DNA of 64,000 nucleotides, from contig JBFWPF010000010.1 of assembly GCA_050250135.1 (NCBI GenBank), forward strand, positions 1-64,000, in the 5' to 3' direction. The notes below the pieces were generated by a model, which was given only the letters and a program-made list of their open reading frames with translations, did no database searches and had not been told where the DNA came from. The DNA comes from JBFWPF01 sp050250135 (GTDB taxonomy: Bacteria > Chlamydiota > Chlamydiia > Chlamydiales > JAFEGQ01). This document shows positions 42,001 to 50,319 of this stretch, in pieces; positions within the stretch are counted from its first letter, which is position 1; the number at the start of each line of letters is the position of its first letter. Position numbers and translations under genes: made by a program.

Positions 42001-42238
42001 AAGGGAGGTTCTCCCAAGCGGGAAGCTCGTGGACATTTTTTTGAAAGTAAAGGAGATCCTCATAGAGGCGCCCCTCCCGTTCCCCCCCCGTGAGGATCAG
42101 GAGGTGCTTGCCGGTTACCTCCTGAAGAGCTCTGGCGAGGACCGCCTTCGGGGCATCCCAGAGCTCCTCCACCAGAAGGTCGTGGCCAGCGCGGGCGGCC
42201 TCTGCGAAGGGCTTTAGGAGGGGTGTGAGGCGATCCAT
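39098..42238 (-). CDS. mfd: Transcription-repair coupling factor Mfd
   Basis: A 1046-residue SF2 translocase that removes stalled RNA polymerase and recruits UvrA. The N-terminal UvrB-like part is followed by the RNAP-binding segment YTDGDLVVHFHHGIGRYLGI, the motor motifs GDVGYGKTEVAMRAAF (Walker A), VIVDEEQRFG (Walker B), SATPIPRTLY, and the C-terminal D7 domain. In C. trachomatis mfd-alaS-tkt-amn-efp is the order. Its start lies 25 bases inside the alaS 3' end. The 3' end abuts the ATPase 3 repeats and has a second copy at 37465-37575, so the present end may have been supplied by an insertion event. Confidence 0.96.
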   Translation of the reverse strand: MDRLTPLLKPFAEAARAGHDLLVEELWDAPKAVLARALQEVTGKHLLILTGGEREGRLYEDLLYFQKNVHELPAWENLPSEGIAPSPDVVGDRYSVLKVLLSAKTPQILLAPVQAALQPMIPPDQFQKGDLHLTVGQEYPPEWLIEELGGAGFVRRPVVADKGEFAVRGGIVDLFPLSSLAPYRIEFFGDEIEKIRPFDPGSQRSTGEVKELTLTLVDEFTGDKSATLFDYLGENTCIAFDDLLALEDRLVALGLGGKAFADWMDKAAPYQKLYWPATPIDALGDIEVPPGVDYYSSGASPHPLTFPLFDKRLSAYRWKNPFHTLSEGIPDNTELHLICENSREEKRLRALLEQMGITKVAAVHEGYLSSGFTLDGLTLLPITELTHHYKVRREQKRAVYSSAPQEMVDYTDGDLVVHFHHGIGRYLGIVKKDDTDGNTAEYLAIEYASKGKLFVPLAQSYLVNKYVGGKEEKPVLHTLGSGKWARVRAQTEEAIRKYAQEMLKAHAEREIAGGFAFPPDGEETLLFESEFPYVETADQLKAIRDVKQDMEQPKPMDRLVCGDVGYGKTEVAMRAAFKAVIDGGKQVAILVPTTVLAMQHFDNFSQRMENFPVRIGVLSRFRTPKEQKATLKHLAEGSLDILIGTHRIISSDVHFSNLGLVIVDEEQRFGVRVKEKIRAFRAGVDCLTLSATPIPRTLYLALMGGRDLSIIATPPQDRLPIKTHVGEEDAEKTKNALLRELARDGQALVIHNRVETIYGVADRLRQDLPQARIGVAHGQMSGDELDTIFHAFRTGKIQILVATTLVENGLDVPNANTIIVERADRHGLADLYQMRGRVGRWNRRAYAYFLTSKKRPPSAVSKERLDVLEQLGPHGGGFKVAMRDLEIRGGGSILGTEQSGHVSAIGFNLYCKMLKRMVQSLQGKTPHTLTEVKLEFPQRAYLPEHYIPESTLRLEFYSRFGDAPTEADVDDLFDELKDRFGTPPEEALWFYHLMRIRTVASRFQITALKLEKSTLSIEKRESHRKLMLPKIEGPAHLEELVTKAIS

Positions 42239-44817
42239 GCGCGTGCTCTCTCTAAGGCTGGTCTAAGGCCCGAGGGATCCCTCCCCCCTGCCTGGGCAAA
42301 TCCCCTCTTACCGCCCCCTCCCCCTTTGATGAGGGGGGAGATCTCACTGATGAGCGCTTTGGCATCGTGGGGCACATCCCCTGCCATACGGGCAACGAGC
42401 TGGGCCTTGTCGGCCGCTCCCGATCCCAGGACAATCACCCCTTGCTTGAGGTAGGCGGCAATCTCGTCGGCAAGGGCCTTCAGGTCCTCCTCCTCTACCT
42501 GCTCCACCACGCAAGGGAGCGGGCCAATCGCCGTCGCGTTTTCCGCAAGGGCGAGGGCCTTTGCCTTCAGCTCCCTCTTCTTAGCCATCTTGATTTCGGC
42601 AGCGTAGTGGGTGTTCTCCTCCATCAGCTGTGAGGCCCGTTCCAGAAGGTGAGAGCGCTTGGTTTTGAGGAGGGAGGCGATCTCCTCTAGCTGCTCTTCG
42701 TGGGCCCGGATATGGTCGATCGCCGCCTGACCGGTCAGCGCCACAATCCGGCGCACACCCGCTGCGATACTCCCCTCTTCGGTGATCAAAAAGGTCCCGA
42801 TCCTCCCCGAGCGGGTCGTGTGGGTCCCGCCGCAAAGCTCCTTGGAAAAACCCATGTCGATGACGCGGACCCTCGCCCCATATTTGTCGCCAAAAAATTG
42901 CTTTATATCCTCCCGCTTCTGAGCCTCAGCGTAGGTGAGCTCGTAGGTCTCTACCGGGCAGTCCTCCCGAATCCTGCTGTTGACCAGGTCTTCGAGCTGC
43001 CGAATCTCCTCCTTGGAGAGGGCCTTGTGGTGGTTGAAGTCGAAGCGGAGCCGCTCGGGAGCGACAACCGATCCCGCCTGCCCCACCTGCTCACCGAGCA
43101 TCTGCTGGAGGGCCCAGTGGAGGAGGTGGGTGGCAGTGTGGTTAGCGGCAATCTGATCCCGCCGCTCCTGGTCGACCTCCCCCTTTACCTCGTCACCGAG
43201 CTTAAGGGAGCCGTAGACGACCTGACCGTGATGGGCGATCACCCCGGTATAGGGCGACGTCGTATCCTCAACTGAAAAGCGGGCCTCTTTGGCGTGGAGG
43301 TAGCCGGTGTCCCCCACCTGCCCCCCCTTCTCGGCATAGAAGGGGGTCTGATCGAGCACGACAAGCCCCTCCTCCCCCGCCTCTAGGACCGCCACAGGAA
43401 GGCTATCCCGGTAGAGGGCCATCACCTTCCCCTTGGCCTCAAGCTGCCCATAACCCAAAAACTGGGACTCCCCCGATCGCTTGACCAGGTCAGCGTAGAT
43501 CCCCTGATCGACCCGCTGCTCGCTCTTCTTGTGGACCCGCTTGGACCGCTCCCTCGCCTCCTCCTCGAGCGCCTGGTAGCGGTCGAGATCGACGGTGAGA
43601 GAGGCATCCCGAGCCAGAAGGACGATCTCCTCAAGGGGAAGGCCATAGGTGTCCTTGAGCTTAAAGGCGTCGTCGCCCGAAATTGTCCCCCGCTTCCCTG
43701 CCCCCTCTACGATCTGGTTGAGGAGATTGCCCCCCCGCAGGAGGGTCCGGAAGAAGGCCTCCTCCTCGGTTGTCAGCACCTCCTCGATCTTCTGCGCGGC
43801 CCGCTCCAGTTCGGGGAAGTCAGCCCCCATCGCTCCAATCAGTGTCGGGAGGAGGCGCCCCATAAAAGGCTTAGTGAAGCCCAGCTGCCGCCCATACCGG
43901 ACCGCCCGCCGCAGCACTTTACGCAGCACATAGCCCCGATCGACGTTGCTCGGAATCGCCCCATCGGCGATCGCAAAGGCGAGCATCCTCAGGTGGTCGG
44001 CGACCACGTGGAAGGGGGCCCGCTCCTCCCCATACTTTTGCCCCGATAGCTCCTCGACCCGCCCAATGATCGCCTGGAGAACGTCGGTTTCGAAAACTGA
44101 GTGCTTCCCTTGCTTTAGCAGGGCAAGTCGCTCCAGGCCTGCGCCGGTATCGACGCAGGGTTTGGGAAGGGGGCGCATCTGCCCCGTCCCATCCCGCTCA
44201 TACTGCATAAAGACCAGGTTCCAAAACTCAAAAAAGCGCTCCCCCTCGGTATCCTCGTAGGGGCTCTTCGCCTTCCCAAAATCGCCCCCCCGGTCGTAGA
44301 GGAGCTCTGAACAGGGGCCGCAGGGACCGGTATCTCCCATCGCCCAGAAATTGTCCCGCTCATCCAGCCGCACGATCCGCTCAGCGGGAAGGTACTGGCG
44401 CCATAGCTCATAGGCCTCATCATCTTCCCGGAAGACCGAGGCCCAGATCCTCCCCCCATCAAGGGAGAAGCCCCCCGTCGCCAGCTCCCAGGCCATCTCG
44501 ATCGCCTCGGCCTTGAAGTAGTCCCCAAAGGAGAAGTTCCCCAGCATCTCAAAAAGGGTAAGGTGGCGAGTGGTGTGCCCTACGTTCTCCAAGTCGTTAT
44601 GCTTGCCCCCCACCCGGACACACTTTTGGCTGCTCGCTGCCCTCTTGTAGTCGGCTGCCCGCTTGCCCAAAAAAAGATCCTTAAACTGCACCATCCCCGC
44701 GTTGACAAAGAGGAGGGTTGGGTCGTCGTGAGGGACGACCGGCGCTGAGGGGACCCGGGTATGGCCCCGCCCCACAAAGTAATCTAAAAATTTCTTTCTA
44801 ATCTGATGACTGAGCAT
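42214..44817 (-). CDS. alaS: Alanyl-tRNA synthetase
   Basis: A class II synthetase of 867 residues, full length. The catalytic core shows FVNAGMVQFKDLFLG and HTTRHLTLFEMLGNFSFGDYF. The editing domain zinc site is formed by NHTATHLLHWAL and LCGGTHTTRSG. The C-terminal DHHA1-like domain ends with SPLIKGGGGGKRGFAQAGG. It charges tRNA-Ala and clears Ser/Gly errors. The stop overlaps the mfd start by 25 bases, so the two genes form one operon. Confidence 0.97.
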   Translation of the reverse strand: MLSHQIRKKFLDYFVGRGHTRVPSAPVVPHDDPTLLFVNAGMVQFKDLFLGKRAADYKRAASSQKCVRVGGKHNDLENVGHTTRHLTLFEMLGNFSFGDYFKAEAIEMAWELATGGFSLDGGRIWASVFREDDEAYELWRQYLPAERIVRLDERDNFWAMGDTGPCGPCSELLYDRGGDFGKAKSPYEDTEGERFFEFWNLVFMQYERDGTGQMRPLPKPCVDTGAGLERLALLKQGKHSVFETDVLQAIIGRVEELSGQKYGEERAPFHVVADHLRMLAFAIADGAIPSNVDRGYVLRKVLRRAVRYGRQLGFTKPFMGRLLPTLIGAMGADFPELERAAQKIEEVLTTEEEAFFRTLLRGGNLLNQIVEGAGKRGTISGDDAFKLKDTYGLPLEEIVLLARDASLTVDLDRYQALEEEARERSKRVHKKSEQRVDQGIYADLVKRSGESQFLGYGQLEAKGKVMALYRDSLPVAVLEAGEEGLVVLDQTPFYAEKGGQVGDTGYLHAKEARFSVEDTTSPYTGVIAHHGQVVYGSLKLGDEVKGEVDQERRDQIAANHTATHLLHWALQQMLGEQVGQAGSVVAPERLRFDFNHHKALSKEEIRQLEDLVNSRIREDCPVETYELTYAEAQKREDIKQFFGDKYGARVRVIDMGFSKELCGGTHTTRSGRIGTFLITEEGSIAAGVRRIVALTGQAAIDHIRAHEEQLEEIASLLKTKRSHLLERASQLMEENTHYAAEIKMAKKRELKAKALALAENATAIGPLPCVVEQVEEEDLKALADEIAAYLKQGVIVLGSGAADKAQLVARMAGDVPHDAKALISEISPLIKGGGGGKRGFAQAGGRDPSGLRPALERARAWIASHPS

Positions 44818-44877
44818 GGCGTAGAGGGGTTAAAGCCACCCATCCTAACCCTCAGGGTCATTCTTGAACATAAGCCA

Positions 44878-44907
44878 TTGACGCCGATCTTGATTTTTAC
44901 TTAACAT
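44878..44907 (+). promoter_or_regulatory. Candidate promoter for the small membrane gene at 44939
   Basis: TTGACG (44878-44883) precedes TAACAT (44902-44907) with an 18-bp spacer. An AAAGGAGGAG ribosome site follows before the ATG. Confidence 0.4.
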
Positions 44908-44938
44908 ATGCCTGCACCCCAAAACAAAGGAGGAGATG

Positions 44939-45334
44939 ATGTCATTCATCGATGTTCTGCAAAAAACCGGGTCGACCCTCTGCTACGGCGCTGCCGGACT
45001 CAGCACCTGCTCGTGCCTGCTCGTCACTTCTGAGCTTGTACGACGCCTGCTCGCTCAACTACCCGATGTCGTCCAGGAGCCCGTTACCGGCCCTGCCAAC
45101 TGGGTGGATGAGAAGATCAATCATGTGGGTTCTGACTTCTGCAAGATTATCTTTCCCAACCGGACGAAGGAGACGAAGCACCTAGTCGCAACGGCCCTCG
45201 TGACGTGGTTTGCGGCTATCCTCCTCTTTGAGGTGGCTCGCCGCTACATTGGGCAGCCCTACCAAATTCCCAACCCGACGATCCTGACCTTCCGAGGGGA
45301 TAGCATTCTGGCAGCAGCTGGATTGGCTAAATAG
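44939..45334 (+). CDS. Small membrane protein, unknown
   Basis: A 131-residue protein. Two hydrophobic segments are visible: one near the N-terminus rich in Cys, Gly and Ser (LCYGAAGLSTCSCLLV) and one near 80-97 (LVATALVTWFAAILLFEV), with a polar stretch between. The second ATG (44939) fits the AAAGGAGG site better than 44936. Two separated hydrophobic segments could fit many small chlamydial membrane proteins; no family was recognised. It is convergent with the histidine phosphatase gene and overlaps its end by eight bases. Confidence 0.6.
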   Translation: MSFIDVLQKTGSTLCYGAAGLSTCSCLLVTSELVRRLLAQLPDVVQEPVTGPANWVDEKINHVGSDFCKIIFPNRTKETKHLVATALVTWFAAILLFEVARRYIGQPYQIPNPTILTFRGDSILAAAGLAK

Positions 45335-45797
45335 CATCCTCAGGGCGGACGATCCGCTCGACCTCTCCTTTCCCGAAGAGGGGAACCTCATCAAAGGTGA
45401 TGAGGACCGCCCCACTCTTGACGAGACCGGGAAAGGAGAGGGTCCCCACGCACCGGTTCAGAAAGGCTGCCAGGGTCGGGTCGTGCCCGACAAACAAGGT
45501 CGTTTTTCCCGGTACAATCCGCTGTAGCATCCGCTCGTCATCAAAAGAGGGGCCGAGGCTCTCTTCAGTGTGGAGATCGCCGCCGAGCGCCTCAACCAAA
45601 ATCTCCGCTGTCTGAAGTGCCCTGAGCAGGGGTGAGGTATAGGCCATGTCGACCCGTACTCCAAGATCATGAAGGTAGGCGGCAACAGCCCGCTGTACCT
45701 GGCTCCCCTCCTCAGAGAGGGGGCGCAAGGCGTCGTCAGGGTAGTCGGCTGCCGGTTCTGGCTTAGCATGGCGAACCGCAATGAGTCGTGTGGGCAT
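45327..45797 (-). CDS. SixA-like histidine phosphatase
   Basis: A 156-residue member of the histidine phosphatase superfamily (SixA branch). The catalytic RH motif is in LIAVRHAKPEP near residue 10, the second Arg in YTSPLLRALQTAEIL and the late His in LFVGHDPTLAAFL. SixA dephosphorylates phosphohistidine; in this genome a PTS-Ntr partner is conceivable because two ptsN genes lie further along, but this is inference. ATG 45797 is preferred over GTG 45803. Confidence 0.85.
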   Translation of the reverse strand: MPTRLIAVRHAKPEPAADYPDDALRPLSEEGSQVQRAVAAYLHDLGVRVDMAYTSPLLRALQTAEILVEALGGDLHTEESLGPSFDDERMLQRIVPGKTTLFVGHDPTLAAFLNRCVGTLSFPGLVKSGAVLITFDEVPLFGKGEVERIVRPEDAI

Positions 45798-45906
45798 CCC
45801 CACCGCTATACCTCACCGCTCTCTTTTTCCGCTTGTTAGCAACCAACAAAAAAATACACTTAGCACGGGCAAATATCTGGCGAAACTATCGGAAATGACC
45901 TTTCAT

Positions 45907-45935
45907 TTGCCACAAATTAATGACCCCTTTACAAT
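45907..45935 (+). promoter_or_regulatory. Promoter of the gene at 45992
   Basis: TTGCCA (45907-45912), a 17-bp spacer and TACAAT (45930-45935), followed by about 50 bases of leader and an AAAGGAG ribosome site. Confidence 0.65.
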
Positions 45936-45991
45936 ACTCGAAGCATCGGAGTGATTTTGAGAGGAAGGAAATCCATTAAAGGAGAAATTTT

Positions 45992-46525
45992 ATGACAGCA
46001 CTTACAGCACTACAACACGTGCAGAACGCAGCGCTTACTTTAGGCCTTCGTGGGCCTGCGCTCGCCGCTCAGCTGGCAGCCGTTGGCGCCGGCCTTGAAG
46101 CGGGGATCAAAGTTGCAGGGATTATCGCCAGCCCCATCGGTGGCGAGTACCTCTCCAACTACTTCACAGCCAAATTTGCAAAAGATCAGGAAGGAAAGTG
46201 GGTAATCGACAATACAAACGGTGAGCGCACCCTAGGTGGGCGCGCCTTCGAGGCTATCCATGGCGCAGAGGTGATTGCGGCGATCCGCCCCTTCAAGGAG
46301 AAGAGTATTGCCCACAACCTGCTGACCTTTGCCGGCCTGGGCGTCCTCTCGGTGGGGGCATTGCAACTCGTCCACCTTGCGGGTGGTCAGCCCCACTGGC
46401 TGTACAACTCGATTGCCGAGAAGCTCGGGTTCACCCTCCGGCTTACCGAGGTCTCTCCCTGGAGCCAAATTAAGGTTTCCATTGGGCAACTGAAAGACCT
46501 TTGGAATAGCCGAGCAGCTGCTTAA
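45992..46525 (+). CDS. Unknown protein with two hydrophobic segments
   Basis: A 177-residue protein with a Gly/Ala-rich hydrophobic region near 28-50 (AAVGAGLEAGIKVAGIIASP) and a second near 105-125 (NLLTFAGLGVLSVGALQLV). It has no signal peptide at the start. It forms a single-gene unit with its own promoter, a good ribosome site (AAAGGAG) and a strong terminator, which suggests it is well expressed. The neighbour at 44939 also has two hydrophobic segments, but they do not look homologous. No family was recognised. Confidence 0.65.
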   Translation: MTALTALQHVQNAALTLGLRGPALAAQLAAVGAGLEAGIKVAGIIASPIGGEYLSNYFTAKFAKDQEGKWVIDNTNGERTLGGRAFEAIHGAEVIAAIRPFKEKSIAHNLLTFAGLGVLSVGALQLVHLAGGQPHWLYNSIAEKLGFTLRLTEVSPWSQIKVSIGQLKDLWNSRAAA

Positions 46526-46540
46526 GGCTTAGTCGCTGCT

Positions 46541-46576
46541 GCCCCTCACCCCTGTCCGGGTGAGGGGCTTTTTTTT
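46541..46576 (+). terminator. Rho-independent terminator before tkt
   Basis: GCCCCTCACCC (46541-46551) pairs perfectly with 46558-46568, followed by eight T residues. Confidence 0.95.
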
Positions 46577-46642
46577 CCCCGTTTTTTCTTGATAAGATCA
46601 AGGGAAGGGCCTAGTTTTCAGAACAACTAGTGGAGGCGGGAA

Positions 46643-48631
46643 ATGGACGACGAACTAAAAAAGAATCTTTATAAGATTGCAGGGACCATTCGGGGCCTAG
46701 CAATGGATGCGGTCCAGAAGGCCAACTCGGGCCATCCGGGTCTCCCCTTGGGCTGCGCTGAGCTTGGCGCCTACCTCTACGGCCATGCCCTCCGCCACAA
46801 CCCGGCTAACTCAAGCTGGCTAAACCGGGACCGCTTTGTCCTTTCTGCTGGCCATGGGTGCATGCTCCAGTATGCCTGCTGCCACCTGGCCGGCTTTAAG
46901 CTGTCGCTCGATGAGATCAAGCGGTTTCGGCAGCTCCACTCCCAGACGCCGGGCCACCCCGAGTTTGGCCACACCGATGGGATCGAGGTCACAACGGGCC
47001 CCCTCGGGCAGGGGGTCGGAAATGCGGTGGGCCTTGCGCTCGGCGGGAAGGTCTTGGCCGCTCAGTTCAATACCCCTACCCATGCCCTCTTTGACTACAA
47101 GGTCTACTGCCTAGCGGGCGACGGGTGCATCATGGAGGGGGTGAGCGCAGAGGTGTCGTCGCTAGCGGGACACCTCGGCCTCGACAACCTGATCCTGATC
47201 TACGACTACAACCAGATCTGCCTCGACGGCCCCATCTCAGAGTGCCTCTCTGAAGACACGAAAAAGCGGTACGAGGGGTATGGCTGGGAGGTCTACGAGA
47301 TCGACGGCTACGACCTCGACGCAATGGATCAGACCCTGACCCACATCCGGAAGCATCAGAAAAAGCCGGCCCTTGTCCTCTGCCACACCGTCATCGGAAA
47401 GGGCTCTCCCCACAAAGCGGGAAGCCACAAGGCCCACGGCTCTCCTTTGGGTGCCGAAGAGGTTAAGCTGACAAAAGAGGCTCTGGGGCTCCCTGAGGAG
47501 GAGTTTTTTATCCCCCAAGCGGTGCAGAACTTCTTCAAGGCAAAGCAAAAACGGGATGCCGAGGCGGAGGAGCGGTGGCAGGTCCTTTTCAACGAGTGGT
47601 CCAAGGTCAACGGCGACAAGCGGAAGATCTTTGATGCGATGCGGGAAAAGCACCTCCCTGCCGACCTCGAGGAGCAGCTGAGAAAGCTCCCGATCACTAG
47701 CCCGATCGCCGGGCGCAATGCGGCCCAGGAGTGCCTGAATTTCCTCGGCGACGCCCTCCCCCAGTTGATCGGGGGCTCGGCCGACCTTTCGGGCTCCGAC
47801 ATGACGATGATGAAACACTTTCCGATCATCACCCCCCACGACTTCAAAGGGAAGAACATCAAGTACGGCGTGCGCGAATTCGGTATGGCCACGGTCGCCA
47901 CCGGCTTAGCGCGTACCGGGATGCTCACCCCCTTCATCGGGACCTTCTGCACCTTTTCTGACTACATGCGCAATGCCGTCCGCCTCGCCTCGCTTGCGCG
48001 GATTCAGGTCATCTACCAGTTCACCCATGACTCGATCTTCCTGGGCGAGGATGGCCCGACCCACCAAGCGGTGGAGCACTACATGGCGCTCCGGGCGATC
48101 CCCCATCTTCACGTGATCCGCCCGGGAGATGCCAACGAGGTAAAGATGGCCTGGCTAGCCGCTTTGCGCTACAAGGGACCGACCGCCCTTATCCTCTCCC
48201 GCCAAAAGCTCCCGGCCCTCCAGGGCACCGACCTCCCCTACGAAGAGGGGGTGGGGCGGGGTGCCTATATCCTCCGCAAGGAAAAATCGGGCCCCGACTA
48301 CACCCTGATCGCCACCGGCTCAGAGCTCCATCTCGCCTCGGACGTGGCCGATGCCCTCGAGAAGATGGGCAAGGGGGTCAGGGTTATCTCGATGCCCTGC
48401 TGGGAGCTCTTCGAGCACCAATCAGAGGACTATAAGAAGGGAATTCTCGGAGGCAACCTGGGCAAGCGGGTTAGCCTTGAGGCGGGGGTCGACCAGGGGT
48501 GGTACAAGTATATCGGTCGCGATGGGATTGCCATCTCCCAGGATGACTTTGGCGCTTCAGCCCCAGCCGACGCCCTGGCTCAGGAATTTGGCTTCACGAC
48601 CGAAGCGGTCCTCGAGCGAATCCTCGACTGA
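46643..48631 (+). CDS. tkt: Transketolase
   Basis: A 662-residue thiamine-diphosphate enzyme of the non-oxidative pentose phosphate pathway that moves two-carbon units between sugar phosphates. Landmarks are ANSGHPGLPLG, the thiamine site GDGCIMEGVSAE with the metal Asn in YDYNQI, GPLGQGVGNAVG and, in the second half, the FCTFSDYMRNAVRLASL and HDSIFLGEDGPTHQ regions. GGAGGCGGGAA precedes the ATG. In C. trachomatis tkt (CT750) lies between alaS and amn; here it lies beyond alaS on the other strand, showing a local rearrangement. Confidence 0.96.
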   Translation: MDDELKKNLYKIAGTIRGLAMDAVQKANSGHPGLPLGCAELGAYLYGHALRHNPANSSWLNRDRFVLSAGHGCMLQYACCHLAGFKLSLDEIKRFRQLHSQTPGHPEFGHTDGIEVTTGPLGQGVGNAVGLALGGKVLAAQFNTPTHALFDYKVYCLAGDGCIMEGVSAEVSSLAGHLGLDNLILIYDYNQICLDGPISECLSEDTKKRYEGYGWEVYEIDGYDLDAMDQTLTHIRKHQKKPALVLCHTVIGKGSPHKAGSHKAHGSPLGAEEVKLTKEALGLPEEEFFIPQAVQNFFKAKQKRDAEAEERWQVLFNEWSKVNGDKRKIFDAMREKHLPADLEEQLRKLPITSPIAGRNAAQECLNFLGDALPQLIGGSADLSGSDMTMMKHFPIITPHDFKGKNIKYGVREFGMATVATGLARTGMLTPFIGTFCTFSDYMRNAVRLASLARIQVIYQFTHDSIFLGEDGPTHQAVEHYMALRAIPHLHVIRPGDANEVKMAWLAALRYKGPTALILSRQKLPALQGTDLPYEEGVGRGAYILRKEKSGPDYTLIATGSELHLASDVADALEKMGKGVRVISMPCWELFEHQSEDYKKGILGGNLGKRVSLEAGVDQGWYKYIGRDGIAISQDDFGASAPADALAQEFGFTTEAVLERILD

Positions 48632-48788
48632 TAACGCCTTTTGCCGAGCTTTCCACAGGCGATGGAGCCAAGATTGTGGTGATCCATCGGGCTCCGCCTA
48701 CCTGGGACAAGGTCGGGCAGCTCCAGGCTCTCTAGGGGCCTTAAGCCCCCATCAAGGGAAAATGAGTAACAAATTCATTTAGAGAAAC
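48632..48788. other. Gap after tkt with a possible gene remnant
   Basis: The frame from 48634 to a TAG at 48733-48735 reads as 33 protein-like residues (contains GDGAKIVVIHRAPPTWDKV) without a start codon, perhaps the tail of a lost gene. A small hairpin GGGGC-CTTAA-GCCCC lies at about 48736-48750 without a T-tract. Confidence 0.3.
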
Positions 48789-48830
48789 TTATGCACATCG
48801 CTTGCCTTACTGCCTATATTTCTGCATAAT
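48789..48830 (+). promoter_or_regulatory. Promoter with flanking inverted repeat for the AbiE-type module
   Basis: TTGCCT (48802-48807), a 17-bp spacer and CATAAT (48825-48830) form a strong promoter. TTATGCA (48789-48795) and TGCATAA (48823-48829) form an inverted repeat that flanks the -35 box and overlaps the -10 box. AbiEi-type antitoxins are known to repress their own promoter through inverted repeats, so this is the likely operator. Confidence 0.6.
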
Positions 48831-48851
48831 CCCTATAAAAACTGAGGTTTT

Positions 48852-49478
48852 ATGAAGCCCCGAGACCGGCTCTACCAGGTTGCTTACCGCCAGCAGGGCT
48901 ACTTTACTGCCCGTCAAGCGGCCCTAGCAGGCTATGCTGACAGCGCTCCCGCTTACCACATTGCCGCTGGCAACTGGATCCGTGAAGATCGGGGCATCTA
49001 CCGCCTCGCCCATTTTCCCAACCATCCCGATAGTGACGCCATGGTCTGCTGGCTCTGGACCTCCAACCGTGAGGGCCGACCTCTTGGTGTCTTGTCCCAT
49101 CAGAGCGCACTAGATCTGCATGACCTGTGCGATATTAATCCACGCAAATGGCACATGACTGTTCCAAAGGGCTTTCGCAGAGCAGTCATACCTGGAACCT
49201 TGGTTCTTCATAAGGAAAGCTTGGGCGATGAAGATATCACGAGTTATTCTGGCCTACCCATCACCACCCTTTTCCGCACCCTTTATGATCTAATTTGGGA
49301 ACAATCGGTCGCTCCAGAACAACTCGTCATGGCCATTGATACTGCTCTGAAAAGGGGCCTCCTAGACAAAAAAACCCTTGCAAAGTTGCGTAACGCGCTC
49401 CATCCTAACTCCAAGTTTATCGATTTCCTGCTGGAGAGCTTGGAACATGGAGATCAAGCACTACAAGAGGCCTTGTGA
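48852..49478 (+). CDS. AbiEi-type antitoxin / transcriptional regulator
   Basis: A 208-residue protein of the AbiEi family. The N-terminal winged helix reads QGYFTARQAALAGY then HIAAGNWIREDRGIYRLA, typical of the AbiEi_4-like domain (about 1-60). The C-terminal part contains LSHQSALDLHDLCDINP and the late GLPITTLFRTLYDLI segment of the family antitoxin domain. It should neutralise the toxin and repress the module. The gene overlaps the toxin gene by 32 bases. It is placed between tkt and hemG, away from other mobile genes, and uses fewer G/C third positions than its neighbours. Confidence 0.85.
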   Translation: MKPRDRLYQVAYRQQGYFTARQAALAGYADSAPAYHIAAGNWIREDRGIYRLAHFPNHPDSDAMVCWLWTSNREGRPLGVLSHQSALDLHDLCDINPRKWHMTVPKGFRRAVIPGTLVLHKESLGDEDITSYSGLPITTLFRTLYDLIWEQSVAPEQLVMAIDTALKRGLLDKKTLAKLRNALHPNSKFIDFLLESLEHGDQALQEAL

Positions 49479-50319
49479 TTTTCTTGAAGGTCTCAATGCT
49501 CGGCTACGGAACATTGCCAAATCGGAAAACCGACCTATCCGTTCTATCCGAAGACAGGTGGCCTTTGATCGGCTATGGGCCCGCCTGAGTCACTGCCGGC
49601 CCAATCCTTGGGTACTCAAGGGGGGACACGCGATGGAACTTCACTATCGCAAAGCCCGCGCGACCCGAGATATGGACCTAACGGCTGCACCCCCGCGCGG
49701 CTCTCAGCCTATAGCCGCTACTGAGGAACTTGCTGCTACCTTTCGGATTCACGATTTGCCTACGATCGATGATCACTTCCGCTTCCATACCATTGGGCGA
49801 TGGCAACCTCTTCAAGTCCCTACCATCGGCATCCGCCAGCTCGTCGATGTCTTCATCGCTGATCAACAATTCGACAGATTCCACGTTGATCTGACAACCA
49901 GCGATGGGCCGATCTCGCCCCTGCTTCACCTCCCAGGGGAAGACTGGCTGGGTTTTGCAGGGATCGCACCCGCACAAATTGTCACTCTCAGCAAGGAGCA
50001 GCAGGCCGCGGAGAAATTTCACGCCTACACCGCCCCAAGAACAACACCCAATACCCGAGTCAAGGACCTGATCGACCTTCTGCTGCTCACCCGCGATTCC
50101 CAATGTGATCCCTATCAGTTGGTAGAAAAAATGCACTCTCTTTTCAGTAGCCGGGGCTCACACCCGCTGCCAGACTGCCTGTTTCCTCCTCCAGCTGAAT
50201 GGGCCCTCCCCTTTCACGAAATGGCACGGGAGTGTGGCTTTCCCCTCTCCCTACAACAAGCCTTTGAAGAGATTGCCGCCTACTATGACCACCTCCCCCT
50301 AGAGGCGGTCCATGCGTGA
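49447..50319 (+). CDS. AbiEii-type nucleotidyltransferase toxin
   Basis: A 290-residue protein of the AbiEii/MenA family of nucleotidyltransferase-like toxins. Family motifs are VLKGGHAMELHYRKA, then the R-x-T-x-D-x-D-type stretch ARATRDMDL. A later LSKEQQAAEKFHAYT and RVKDLIDLLLL carry the conserved Lys and Asp residues. These toxins modify tRNA or nucleotides in characterised systems; the target here is unknown. The ATG at 49447 is used since the longer frame lies inside the antitoxin gene. The stop overlaps the hemG ATG (ATGCGTGA), so hemG translation may depend on this gene. Confidence 0.85.
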   Translation: MEIKHYKRPCDFLEGLNARLRNIAKSENRPIRSIRRQVAFDRLWARLSHCRPNPWVLKGGHAMELHYRKARATRDMDLTAAPPRGSQPIAATEELAATFRIHDLPTIDDHFRFHTIGRWQPLQVPTIGIRQLVDVFIADQQFDRFHVDLTTSDGPISPLLHLPGEDWLGFAGIAPAQIVTLSKEQQAAEKFHAYTAPRTTPNTRVKDLIDLLLLTRDSQCDPYQLVEKMHSLFSSRGSHPLPDCLFPPPAEWALPFHEMARECGFPLSLQQAFEEIAAYYDHLPLEAVHA

